Source: Lewinella sp. IMCC34191 (GTDB taxonomy: Bacteria > Bacteroidota > Bacteroidia > Chitinophagales > Saprospiraceae). From it: DNA of 64,000 nt. Numbering within the stretch: the stretch's first letter is position 1; every line of letters starts with the position of its first letter. The notes beneath the pieces were generated by a model. The model did not search any database. It was not told the origin of the DNA and worked only from the letters and a program-made list of their open reading frames with translations. The DNA lies in the NCBI RefSeq assembly GCF_003390935.1, contig NZ_QNQZ01000006.1:1-64000 (forward strand), given 5' to 3'. Positions 1 through 7,891 of this stretch are shown one piece after another. The position numbers and the translations under genes were made by a program.

Positions 1-86
1 GCCAGTGGTTGTTTGTTCATCAGACCCTGAATCAGGTCCGCCTCGAAGTCCGCAAACTTGCGCGAGGAGTTAGAAGAGGTACTCAT
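1..86 (-). CDS. N-terminal fragment of a probable transposase (IS256-like), cut by the window edge
   Basis: On the minus strand an ATG at 86-84 opens a frame that runs to the window edge without a stop (28 complete codons). The peptide begins MSTSSNSSRKFADFEADL and continues IQGLMNKQPLA. The pattern of a short polar leader, then FE-x-x-L-I-x-G-L, then a KPL/QPL step resembles the N-terminus of IS256-family (mutator) transposases, which typically read 'FE.e.i..l..G.pL.GkdG'. The DDE catalytic core would lie outside the window, so the family call rests on a few residues. It could equally be the start of an unrelated cytoplasmic protein. A mobile element here would fit the damaged genes that follow. 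Confidence 0.35.
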   Translation of the reverse strand, partial: MSTSSNSSRKFADFEADLIQGLMNKQPL

Positions 87-216
87 TCATCAAAAACAGT
101 TATAGACACAGTTGGATGTACAGTCTCAAAATATGACCGGCAGTATTTAACTTGGAATGCTGTCCGGCAGGGCCTTGCACCGCCTTTGCTTTAATTCATG
201 CATCACTTTTCACGCC

Positions 217-954
217 ATGCTTACTACGGAGGAGCAATCATTTCTCGCCACCAATGGCTACCTGAATGTAGGCCAATTGCTATCCACGGAGGAGGTCGAC
301 CAAATCAACGAGCGGATTTACAAACTACTGCAAGTAGAAGGAGACCGGGCCGGAGCCGAACTCGCCGACTCGAAGTACATCCGCCATCCCAAGGAAGAAG
401 GGGCCGACCGGCTGGCCGACCTGGTCAATTAAGGGCCCGTGTTCGACATCTGCTACACCCACCCCAAAGTGCTCGCCGGCATCGAGGCGGTGCTGGGGGC
501 TAGCTACAAGCTATCCTCCCTCAATTACCGCGCCGCTAAACCCGGCAGGGGCCAACAGAAGCTGCACGTCGACTATAAAAACGCGGTCCCCGAGGACGGC
601 TACAAAGTCTGCAATACCATCTGGCTACTCGACGACTTTACCGAACGCAACGGCGCCACCCGCATCGTCCCGGGCACCCACCGGTCGCGGGACCTCCCCG
701 AAGCTGCCATGCACGACCCGAACGCCCCCCACCCGGATGAAATCCTCATTATCGCTCCCGCCGGTTCCGTGGTCATCTTTAACTCCCACGTCTGGCACGG
801 CGGCACCACCAACCATACCGACCGCGACCGCCGCAGCATCCACAGCTACTTCTGCACCAGGGATCAGCCCCAGCAGATCGACCAGCAGCGGTACATCACC
901 CCTGAAACCAGGGAGCGGATCGGGGCGCGGGGCCAGGCGATACTTGATGTGTAA
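217..954 (+). pseudogene. Phytanoyl-CoA dioxygenase (PhyH)-like gene interrupted by an in-frame TAA
   Basis: Two reading segments in the same frame, 217-432 and 433-954, form one protein of about 245 residues split by a TAA at 430-432. The PhyH family are Fe(II)/2-oxoglutarate-dependent oxygenases. Their iron ligands can be seen: H117-x-D119 (in KLHVDYKN) and the distal His of HVWHGG near residue 194, followed by an Arg-rich stretch (DRDRRS) that would hold 2-oxoglutarate. The sequence after the stop continues the homologous domain at once (GPVFDICYTHPKV), so a Lys or similar codon was probably replaced by TAA. The ATG at 217 begins MLTTEEQSFLATNGYL, a normal PhyH start. The alternatives are a sequencing error or readthrough. 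No start codon after the stop would give a functional protein, because the N-terminal half of the fold would be missing. Confidence 0.75.
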
Positions 955-1030
955 GCCGTTGACGGCTTGGAGGCGTGAGAATCAGCATCCACGGTATCCT
1001 TCCAGCTGCGCTTTATCGCAGACAACTTTT

Positions 1031-1050
1031 GCGGCGGCGCGCAGGTAACG
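1031..1050 (+). repeat. Dispersed GCGGCGG-motif, copy A
   Basis: GCGGCGGCGCGCAGGTAACG is a variant of the dispersed motif GCGGCGGAGCGCAGGTAGAA. It lies 77 bp after the PhyH-like stop, is preceded by TTTT like the intergenic copies near 25.4 and 54.3 kb, and is oriented like the upstream gene. Confidence 0.5.
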
Positions 1051-1114
1051 GGCCTTCCCAGAAAAATATCCGCTTTTATAGCGTATTCTTTCCCTCCCAG
1101 CGTCTACCGGGTAG

Positions 1115-1633
1115 ATGTTCTACTCGACCACCGTTCGCTGGCAGGAAATTTACGACCGTTACCGGGCGGAGCTGGAAAGCTTCGTTACCGGCCGGATGGA
1201 CGGCGAGGAAGCACGGGATTTATTGCAGGACGTGTGGGCGGCCCTGTCCGCCGAACTCGACGTGCAATCTATCGACCAACCCCGGGCCTGGCTCTACCGC
1301 GTCGCGCGCAACCGGATCAGCGACCATTATCGGCGCAAATCCAGCCGCCCGGCCTTTCTGGACCTGACCGCCGTAGACCAGCACGAAGCAGCGGAGTCCG
1401 CATACGCTTCCGGCGCGGATCTGGCCGGGGAAATCAACGAGGCCATTGCCGCACTCCCTGCCAAACAGCGGGAAGTATTCCAACGCAATGCCATAGACGG
1501 GGAAACGCTACGGGAGATCGCCCGCGACTTAGGCGTCCCGCTGAAGACGGTCATTTCCCGTAAGGGCTACGCCCGGCAACGCCTGCAAAAACAGCTGCGG
1601 GGACTGTACGATGAATATTTCGGTTCGGAATAG
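1115..1633 (+). CDS. ECF-type RNA polymerase sigma factor
   Basis: A protein of 172 residues, the usual size of extracytoplasmic-function sigma factors, which direct RNA polymerase to a small regulon. Region 2 is visible at about residues 10-75: a helix with ARDLLQDVWAAL, then RAWLYRVARNRISDHYRRK, the core-binding and -10-recognition segment. Region 4 is at about 110-165: INEAIAALPAKQREVF, then the helix-turn-helix LREIARDLGVPLKTVISRKGY. No anti-sigma factor or FecR follows. The next genes, on the same strand 52 bp downstream, are an Hsp20 and a TonB C-terminal-domain protein, which could be targets or only neighbours. Sigma-70 family membership is firm; the stimulus is unknown. Confidence 0.92.
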   Translation: MFYSTTVRWQEIYDRYRAELESFVTGRMDGEEARDLLQDVWAALSAELDVQSIDQPRAWLYRVARNRISDHYRRKSSRPAFLDLTAVDQHEAAESAYASGADLAGEINEAIAALPAKQREVFQRNAIDGETLREIARDLGVPLKTVISRKGYARQRLQKQLRGLYDEYFGSE

Positions 1634-1685
1634 AGTATTCGCTGTCCGTCCGCGACTACCCTTTCAGAAAAACCAACCACTAATT

Positions 1686-2093
1686 ATGTATCAATCCATG
1701 CACCAACAGCAACAGAGCCGCGGACACCGAAGCCAAAAGAAGCGTCCCCAGTACGGACCCCGCCGGCCGAAGCATAACGTGCCGGTCAACATCGAGCACA
1801 CCGACGATGGCTTCCAAGCCCACATTTACTGCGTGGGGTTCCCTAAAGACCGCATTCAAATTACCCTGACCGATAACGTCATCTACATCAGTGGTACCCG
1901 GGAACCGGAGAACCCCGATCCTGACTTCATGCTCCAGGAGTACCCCGTCAAGTCCTTCGAGCGGTGGTTTGAACTGAGCGATCAGGTCGACCAAGAGGCC
2001 ATCCGGGCCCGATTTGAAGATGGTGTATTGATCGTTGAGGCTCCCATCAAACCGGAAGCGCGCGGGCCGGAACGCGATGTGCCGATCGAGTAA
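1686..2093 (+). CDS. Hsp20/alpha-crystallin small heat-shock protein
   Basis: A protein of 135 residues. A Gln/Arg-rich N-terminal arm of about 35 residues (MYQSMHQQQQSRGHRSQKKR) is followed by an alpha-crystallin domain from about residue 36 to 125. The domain shows the beta-strand pattern VNIEHTDDGFQAHIYCVGF, ITLTDNVIYISGTRE and, near the end, the family signature ARFEDGVLIVEAP (usual form A.y.nGvL.v..P). Such proteins hold unfolding clients in solution for ATP-dependent chaperones. The ATG at 1686 was chosen because the longer frame starting at 1611 overlaps the sigma-factor gene and adds no conserved sequence. Its position 52 bp behind an ECF sigma gene suggests stress-linked transcription, which is an inference. 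Confidence 0.88.
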   Translation: MYQSMHQQQQSRGHRSQKKRPQYGPRRPKHNVPVNIEHTDDGFQAHIYCVGFPKDRIQITLTDNVIYISGTREPENPDPDFMLQEYPVKSFERWFELSDQVDQEAIRARFEDGVLIVEAPIKPEARGPERDVPIE

Positions 2094-2170
2094 ATCCGTA
2101 TCTAAAAGCGAGGGTCAAAATTGCGGTGCCGGCCGGAACCCACCGGGTAGGCAAAGCGTTTTATCGCGTT

Positions 2171-2656
2171 ATGCTGATCCTCAAATCCTTACTCACGCTG
2201 GTCGGTGCCGCATTCTTGCTTGGCCGCTTTGTCAAAGGCGCCAAACACACCCGTCTTCATATTGACGACACCTACGCCCATAAGTTGGTGGAGGAAATGC
2301 CGCTCTACGGCGTTATTGACCCCGGCTACCCCTACCCCGGCTACGCGGAAGTCAAACGGACGGCGGAAGCGGAAAGAGAAGCCTTTATTCAGTCCCATCT
2401 CACCTATCCCAAGCTCAGTAAGAAGCACTCCGGTCCGCAGACGGCACTGGTTGCCTGCAACATCGAAACGGACGGGCGGATGACCGGTATCCACGTGCTG
2501 CGTGACCCCGGCCACGGCTACGGACGGGCGGCGGAAACGACCGTGCGAAAGCTGGCGCGGGAGGGGGCTCACTGGCGCCCGGGCTACGAAAACGGCGAGG
2601 CGGTGAAGGTACAGGTCAATCTGCCGGTACGGTTCCCGGCTCGTAGCCGCCCTTAG
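2171..2656 (+). CDS. Membrane-anchored protein with TonB C-terminal domain
   Basis: A protein of 161 residues from the ATG at 2171. The alternative start at 2126 adds 15 residues ahead of the membrane helix. Residues ~1-20 (MLILKSLLTLVGAAFLLGRF) form one membrane helix. After a linker containing a proline/tyrosine-rich stretch (DPGYPYPGYAEV), residues ~75-155 show a TonB_C fold: YPKLSKK, then VACNIETDGRMTGIHVLRDPGHGYG, then AREGAHWRPGYENGEAVKVQVNLPVRF. In energy-transducing TonB this domain contacts outer-membrane receptors. In Bacteroidota many small proteins carry it for other uses. The proline-rich periplasmic spacer of classical TonB is short or absent, so a true transducer role is uncertain. 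Two TonB-dependent receptors occur elsewhere in the window. Confidence 0.75.
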   Translation: MLILKSLLTLVGAAFLLGRFVKGAKHTRLHIDDTYAHKLVEEMPLYGVIDPGYPYPGYAEVKRTAEAEREAFIQSHLTYPKLSKKHSGPQTALVACNIETDGRMTGIHVLRDPGHGYGRAAETTVRKLAREGAHWRPGYENGEAVKVQVNLPVRFPARSRP

Positions 2657-2723
2657 CTTATTACATAGCCGGCAACCGGTTATCTTCCGTAAGTGGGTCG
2701 GGCGTTCCGCTTACCTTACGGGC

Positions 2724-3970
2724 ATGTCGCGCAAGCATTCCATTCCTACGCTGTCTGCCGGCCTGCTCGTGGCGGCCACCGGCGTCGGTGCGGGCGACCT
2801 GGTCATCTCCGCGCTGGCGGGGGCTCGCTACGGCACCACCCTGCTCTGGGCGATCCTGGTCGGGGCCGTACTCAAACTGGTCCTCAACGAGGGGCTGGCC
2901 CGCTGGGAGCTAGCCACCGACACCACGCTCCTCACCGGCTGGGTAGATCGGCTGCCCCGGGCCGTCGCACGCTATTTCGGCGCGTATCTCTGCTTTTGGG
3001 CGTTGCTGGTGGCCGGCACCCTCATCTCCTACAGCGGGGTGGTAGCCAACACCGTATTCCCCCTACCCTTCTTCGATGCTACGGGAAGCACGGTGTGGGG
3101 TGCGATACAATCCGTTTTGTCGCTCCTTCTGGTACGCTTCGGGGGTTACCGGGGCGTGGAGACCCTGATGAAGGGAGTTATTGCCGTCATGTTTCTGGTC
3201 GTCATCGGCTGCGCGGTGGTGGTTGCCCCGCCCCTCGGGGAAGTGGCTACCGGATTATTCCTCCCCTCAATGAGCCTGGAAGGGGATGCTCTGTTATTCA
3301 GTTTCGCCCTCATCGGTGGCGTAGGAGGTACGCTCACCATCATGTGCTATGCATACTGGTTACGTGAAAGGCGATCGCTGCGGGAGGTATCGCTACGGGA
3401 TGTTCGCATCGACCTGGGAGTAGCCTACCTCCTCACCGCTTTATTCGGTATTGCGGTCACCATTATTGCCGCCGGCGTCCGCCCCGAAGCGGTGGGCGGC
3501 TACGGACTCGTGACCGGCATCGCCGACCGTCTGGCCTTGGCTCTCGGTGATATAGGGTATTGGGTGTTCTTACTCGGCTTCTGGGCAGCGGTCCTCACCT
3601 CCATGATCGGCGTCTGGAGTGGCGTGCCTTACCTGTTTGCCGACCTGTGGTATCGCTACCGGCGGCGCTACGGCAGCGGAATGGAAGCACCTACCGACCT
3701 GCCCGCCCGCCCTACCATTGGTTTCTGCTGTACCTGGCGCTTCCCCCCATCCTCCTGACAATCTATCAGCGCCCCGCCTGGATCGGCGTAGCCTACGCGG
3801 TCTCCGGAGCGGCCTTCATGCCCTTCCTGGCCGTCACCCTACTCTACCAGAACAACCGGACGGCGTGGGTCGGTCGCCTCCGCAACGGTTGGGCGACAAA
3901 TGTGGTGCTGGCCGTCAGTCTACTGCTCTTCCTGGTCCTGCTGGCCTCCCAATTAGACCTGCTCAACTAA
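2724..3970 (+). pseudogene. Nramp-family-like metal-ion transporter, frameshifted
   Basis: The first segment (2724-~3710) encodes about nine hydrophobic helices starting LSAGLLVAATGVGAGDL. The last helices (PPYHWFLLYLALPPILLTIY and VVLAVSLLLFLVLLASQLDLLN) continue in another frame to the stop at 3968-3970. The break lies in the C-rich run around 3700-3713 and equals loss of one base. Joined, the protein would be about 415 residues, normal for Nramp. Two metal-site signatures of Mn/Fe transporters are absent: the helix-1 DPGN is GAGD, and the helix-6 MPH position reads GTLTIM. It therefore belongs to the divergent Nramp-related group, and its substrate cannot be named. It may be a genuine pseudogene or a homopolymer indel in the sequence. 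Confidence 0.75.
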
Positions 3971-4050
3971 CCCGAGCGCAGCGACCACTAACGGGCGCGT
4001 AGCGACCACCAACACGAGCGCCAGCGAGTACTAACGCGAGCCCAGCGACC
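3966..4050 (+). repeat. Four-unit 21-bp tandem repeat starting at the Nramp stop codon
   Basis: Units lie at 3966-3986, 3987-4007, 4008-4028 and 4029-4050, with consensus ACTAACNCGAGCGCAGCGACC. The TAA stop of the preceding gene (3968-3970) lies inside the first unit, and units 2 and 4 carry further TAA or TAG triplets. The remaining bases up to 4108 are a C-rich stretch followed by an A-tract. Confidence 0.7.
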
Positions 4051-4108
4051 ACTCCACCCCCTCCAAAAAAATCCTAATTACCTTTCCAGGGATCAATGCC
4101 CGACGCTC

Positions 4109-5860
4109 TTGCGGTTCTTAAATAAGCTTTTTACCTGCGCCCCCGCCGCCCTATTTCTTTTCCTGCTGACTGCCTGCCAGAATGATCCGGTCGGACCTAC
4201 GGAGGATGTCGTTCGTGTCCCGGATCGCCCCAATATCCTCTGGATCGTCTGCGAGGACATGAGCCCCCTGATCGCGGCCTTCGGCGACAGCACGATACAG
4301 ACACCGAACCTGAGTCGGCTGGCCGCCCGGGGCGTCCGCTTTCCGAATACCTTCAGCGTGGCCGGGGTATGCGCGCCGAGCCGCTTTGCCATTGCCACAG
4401 GCATCTACCCCGTTAGCGGTGGGGGGCAGCACATGCGTACGACGATGAACGCCGAGGGGCTGCGGGCGATCGGACTACCGGGAACCTACGGGGCGCTGCC
4501 GGAGCCGGAGGTCAAGATGATATCGCAGGTGCTGCGGGAGAAAGGCTATTTCTGCACGAACAACCAGAAAACGGATTACCAATTCGAGGCGCCCAAGACG
4601 GCCTGGGACGAGCAGGGACCCCGCGCCCACTGGCGGCATCGGCCCGCGGGACAGCCCTTCTTCAGCATCTTCAACCTGGAGATCACCCACGAAAGCCAGG
4701 TCTGGCAAACGAGCAAGGGCAACCTGCGCTTCCGCCCGGGATTCGAGAACGATACCTCGACCATTTATGGCTGGGGGAATGTCTATAGCGAAGCCGAGCG
4801 ACCTGAACCGAAGATTCCTGCGGACACCGAACTCCCGCTGCCCCCCTACCTCGCCGATACGGAGCCCACCCGACAGGACGTGCGGCGCGTCTACGACAAC
4901 ATCCGCATCATGGACGAGCAGGTCGGTTTCCTGCTGGACCAACTGGAACGGGACGGGTTGACCGACAGCACCATCATCTACTGGTACAGCGATCACGGCG
5001 GCCCCCTCCCCCGGCAGAAGCGGCTGCTTTACGACTCCGGGCTACGGGTGCCGATGATCGTCGCCTGGCCCGGTGACCGTCGCGCCGGGGAAATCGACAG
5101 CCTGCTGTTCAGCTTCGTCGACTTCGCGCCATCCGTATTCAGCATGGCCGGGATCGAACCGCCCGCCTGGCTACAGGGTCAGGCCAACTTCGGTGCCTAT
5201 AAAGCCGAAGCAAGGCAGTACGTCTTCGGGGCCAGCGACCGCCTCGACGAGCACTACGACCGCATCCGTGCCGCCCGCGACCACCGCTATAAGTACCTGC
5301 GCAATTACTACCCCGACCGCGGCTATTACCTCCCCCTCGCCTACCGGGAGCAGATGGCGAGCATGCAGGAACTCCTACGGAAGCGCGACGAAGGCAGCCT
5401 GACCGACGCCCAGGCGCAGTGGTTCCGCGACCGCAAACCCACGGAGGAACTCTTCGACACCTGGAACGACGAATACGAACTCCAAAACCTGGCCGGCCGG
5501 CCGGAGTATCAAGCCAAACTGAGCGAGCTACGGAACGCCACTGACGCCTGGCTGGAACGGGTGGGTGACCTGGGCGGCGAGCCCGAAGTGGAAATGGTGC
5601 AACGCTTCTGGGATGGCACTGACGAGATGCCCGTGACCGGTCGGCCCCAATTGCGCCGCGATTCCGTCGGCCGCTTTATCCTCGAAAGCAAGACGCCGGG
5701 TGCGCAGATCGCCTACCGCATCCTGCCGGAAGATGCCGACAAGTCCGGCTGGCGGGTGTACACCGAACCGATTGCCTTCGACCTGGATAGCGGGGATACG
5801 TTGCGGGCCGTGGCGCAGCGTATCGGGTACCGGGAGAGTGGGGTTAGTGAGGGGTGGTAG
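4109..5860 (+). CDS. Lipoprotein type I sulfatase with C-terminal chitobiase-like domain
   Basis: A protein of 583 residues starting at a TTG; no ATG or GTG start is visible upstream in this frame, and the nearby ATG at 4096 is out of frame. Residues 1-23 are a lipoprotein signal ending LLTACQ, so the enzyme is lipid-anchored. The sulfatase core begins RPNILWIVCEDMSP (metal-binding Asp). It contains the sulfatase signature C-A-P-S-R, in which the Cys is converted to formylglycine, followed by FAIATGIYP, and later YWYSDHGG. Residues ~525-580 (SKTPGAQIAYRILPED onward) look like the beta-sandwich FN3_7/CHB_HEX_C domain often attached to Bacteroidota sulfatases. The substrate is probably a sulfated polysaccharide or glycan, not assignable from sequence. 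No FGE/AtsB maturase gene is present in the window. Confidence 0.9.
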   Translation: MRFLNKLFTCAPAALFLFLLTACQNDPVGPTEDVVRVPDRPNILWIVCEDMSPLIAAFGDSTIQTPNLSRLAARGVRFPNTFSVAGVCAPSRFAIATGIYPVSGGGQHMRTTMNAEGLRAIGLPGTYGALPEPEVKMISQVLREKGYFCTNNQKTDYQFEAPKTAWDEQGPRAHWRHRPAGQPFFSIFNLEITHESQVWQTSKGNLRFRPGFENDTSTIYGWGNVYSEAERPEPKIPADTELPLPPYLADTEPTRQDVRRVYDNIRIMDEQVGFLLDQLERDGLTDSTIIYWYSDHGGPLPRQKRLLYDSGLRVPMIVAWPGDRRAGEIDSLLFSFVDFAPSVFSMAGIEPPAWLQGQANFGAYKAEARQYVFGASDRLDEHYDRIRAARDHRYKYLRNYYPDRGYYLPLAYREQMASMQELLRKRDEGSLTDAQAQWFRDRKPTEELFDTWNDEYELQNLAGRPEYQAKLSELRNATDAWLERVGDLGGEPEVEMVQRFWDGTDEMPVTGRPQLRRDSVGRFILESKTPGAQIAYRILPEDADKSGWRVYTEPIAFDLDSGDTLRAVAQRIGYRESGVSEGW

Positions 5861-5861
5861 A

Positions 5862-5960
5862 AGTAGTACGGTAGTCGCTCCCATCGGTCGCGGGGTAGTA
5901 CGGTAGTGGTTAGTACGGTAGTGGGTAGTCGCTCCCTGCGGTCGCGGTTAGTGGGGTAGT
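5862..5960 (+). repeat. TAGTACGGTAG repeats after the sulfatase stop
   Basis: Starting two bases after the sulfatase TAG (5858-5860), TAGTACGGTAG-type units occur around 5864, 5896 and 5911. Two ~32 bp blocks beginning GTAGTCGCTCCC and containing GGTCGCGG lie at about 5871-5902 and 5925-5955. The same decamer recurs after the stops of cysD and etfB. The region is rich in stop triplets on the sense strand. No gene is seen. Confidence 0.6.
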
Positions 5961-6027
5961 TAGTTTATCGTGGACGGGTTCAGGGGCTTGGGAGGTGACC
6001 TATGGAGGATGGTTTAGGACCCCAGAA

Positions 6028-7254
6028 TTACGCTGGCTTGTGGAGGCCGTTGGCGGATAGCTGGGTAGCCCCGGGGACGAGCTGGCCGCCGACGCATACT
6101 TCCCAGTCGAGTTCGGGGCGGAGGTGGCGCTGGGCGAGGTCGCGGATCTCGGTGGCGGTGATGTTGCGGATGGTGTCGTCGAGGCGGCGGAGGTGGGCGG
6201 CCGCGTCGTACTGCTTGATGATGGCCGAGCGGTAGCGACTGCTGACGGCAAGGGGGCCGTCGAGATCCTGTACCAGACCGCCGAGCAGGTAGGCCCGTAC
6301 CATATCGAGCTCGCCGGGGGGGACGAGGTCCTGGCGGAGTTTATCCATTTCCACGATAATTTCCTGGCGGACGGCTTCAAGATTTTCGTTGGCGACGTCG
6401 GCGGAGATGCCGAAGGTACCGTCGAAGCGATAGGTGTCGAGTTCGGAGTCGATGCCGTAGGTGTAGCCCTTTTCCTCGCGGATGTTGCGCATCAGGCGGC
6501 TGCCGTAATAGCCGCCAAGGATGGTTTCCAGCACGGCGATACCGGGGTAGTCGGGGTCGTCTACCCGGAAGCCCCGCCGCCCCCGCCGGATCATTGTTTG
6601 CTGGGCGCGGGGCCGGTGGATCTGGAGTGACTGGGGCGCACCGGTAGTTACCTGGTACGGCGGCGTCGGAACGGCGGTGCCGGGGCGGAGTTGCCCGAAG
6701 GTAGATTCCAGCAGGGATTCCACCCGATCGCTCAATTGGCCCACTACCCGTAGGGTTGCGTTTTGGGCGCCGTAGTGCAGATCAAAGTGGTGACTCACGG
6801 CGGGCAACCGGAGCGCTTCGTAATCGGCCTTCGTGCCACCGTAGCCATAGGGATTATCCGCTCCGAAGGCAGCTTCCGAAAGTACCTGATAGGCAAGCCA
6901 GTCGGGGTCTTCCTGGTCTTCGCGGAGTTGCTGCCGGCTCCGTTTTTTGTAGCGCTTGAGGTCGCGTTCGGTGAAGGCGGGTTCGGCCATCACCTCCACC
7001 ATCACCGGCAGCAGGTGCTCCGCATGCTTGGTGATGGTCGCCAGGCTGAGGTTGGCGGTATCGTAGTCGTCGGGCGTTTCCAGGCTGGTGCCGTACTGTT
7101 CAAAGGTGGCTTCCAGTTCACTGGCGCTGCGTCGGCGGGTCCCTTCCATCAGCAGGGCGTTGGTGGCCCCGGCCAGGAAGCGCTGCGCCTCGTAGGGCCG
7201 GCCAGCCCGCCAGATCATTTCGACCATCAGGATGGGCGCCTGCGCCACGTGCAT
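6028..7254 (-). CDS. M16 family peptidase homologue, probably inactive subunit
   Basis: From the first ATG (7254) the product has 408 residues. It has the two-domain M16 layout of about 2 x 200 residues. The zinc motif HxxEH is missing: the matching region reads FLAGATNALLMEGT. The substrate-binding R/Y segment RNIREEKGYTYGIDS is present in the second half. This combination is typical of the non-catalytic partner in M16 heterodimers of Bacteroidota. No catalytic partner lies next to it. Conserved family sequence continues upstream of the ATG in the same frame: ARTWTLSNGLEVVA, and before it INHRQAPPIRTP, up to about 7359 ahead of a stop at 7363-7365. No ATG, GTG or TTG is available there. An ATC at 7357-7359 sits exactly where a Met is expected, so the original start may have mutated. 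Confidence 0.8.
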   Translation of the reverse strand: MHVAQAPILMVEMIWRAGRPYEAQRFLAGATNALLMEGTRRRSASELEATFEQYGTSLETPDDYDTANLSLATITKHAEHLLPVMVEVMAEPAFTERDLKRYKKRSRQQLREDQEDPDWLAYQVLSEAAFGADNPYGYGGTKADYEALRLPAVSHHFDLHYGAQNATLRVVGQLSDRVESLLESTFGQLRPGTAVPTPPYQVTTGAPQSLQIHRPRAQQTMIRRGRRGFRVDDPDYPGIAVLETILGGYYGSRLMRNIREEKGYTYGIDSELDTYRFDGTFGISADVANENLEAVRQEIIVEMDKLRQDLVPPGELDMVRAYLLGGLVQDLDGPLAVSSRYRSAIIKQYDAAAHLRRLDDTIRNITATEIRDLAQRHLRPELDWEVCVGGQLVPGATQLSANGLHKPA

Positions 7255-7407
7255 CGCTACGACCTCCAGACCGTTGGACAGCGTCCAAGTCCGGGCGGGC
7301 GGCAGGTCGGGTACGCGGGGCGTACGAATGGGTGGGGCTTGGCGGTGGTTGATGAGGATCGGTTAAGGTGACGGGTACGTTTGGGAACCCACGACGCACC
7401 TAGTAGT

Positions 7408-7791
7408 TCAGATGTGGGCCTTCGCGTAGAAGGAGACCGCCAGGCTGGCATGGAGGTTAGCCAGGCGGAGGAGTTCGCCGGCGCCCAATTCGGTGTTCAC
7501 TTCGTGCGCTGGGTCGTTGGATAGAATGGTCCACCGTAGTATCATCCGCTTTACCCCGGCCTCTCGCAGGACGGGAGAGTGCTTCTCCAGGCTGTCGATA
7601 AGGGCTATGATGTCGGTGTAATCATTGCGCGGCTCCGGAAGGTGAAGCTGCGCTCGCTCCGGATATCGGATGCCCGGATGATCGGCATTCTTATACCGCC
7701 CTACCCCGGACAGTCCCGGCAGTCGCTCAATTACCGTATCCAGGCGATTGCCTTCTAGCGTAGCATAAACCTGGTGCCGAACTTTGTACAT
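7408..7791 (-). CDS. Conserved hypothetical protein, DUF4279-like
   Basis: 127 residues from the ATG at 7791; longer versions of the frame run into the divergent peptidase gene and lose protein-like composition. The sequence alternates strands and helices: VRHQVYATLEGNRLDTVI, then DYTDIIALIDSLEKHSPVL, then MILRWTILSNDPAHEVNTEL. It ends GELLRLANLHASLAVSFYAK, a tail resembling the 'L..L..LgasL.i.fY' end of DUF4279 proteins. No signal peptide or membrane helix is seen, so it should be cytosolic. It is transcribed divergently from the S41 peptidase across a 100-bp gap. No function is proposed. Confidence 0.5.
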   Translation of the reverse strand: MYKVRHQVYATLEGNRLDTVIERLPGLSGVGRYKNADHPGIRYPERAQLHLPEPRNDYTDIIALIDSLEKHSPVLREAGVKRMILRWTILSNDPAHEVNTELGAGELLRLANLHASLAVSFYAKAHI

Positions 7792-7891
7792 ATACGGTAA
7801 GATAGGGCACCGTAGCGCAGGAAGACGCCGAATACCCGTATTTCCAGGCTGTTTCGCAAATAGTATCTTGGCCAAGTAAAATCGTTCACCG

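Noticed and set aside
9-194. A 61-codon plus-strand frame at the left edge.
   Set aside because: It is antisense to the probable transposase start and has no recognisable features.
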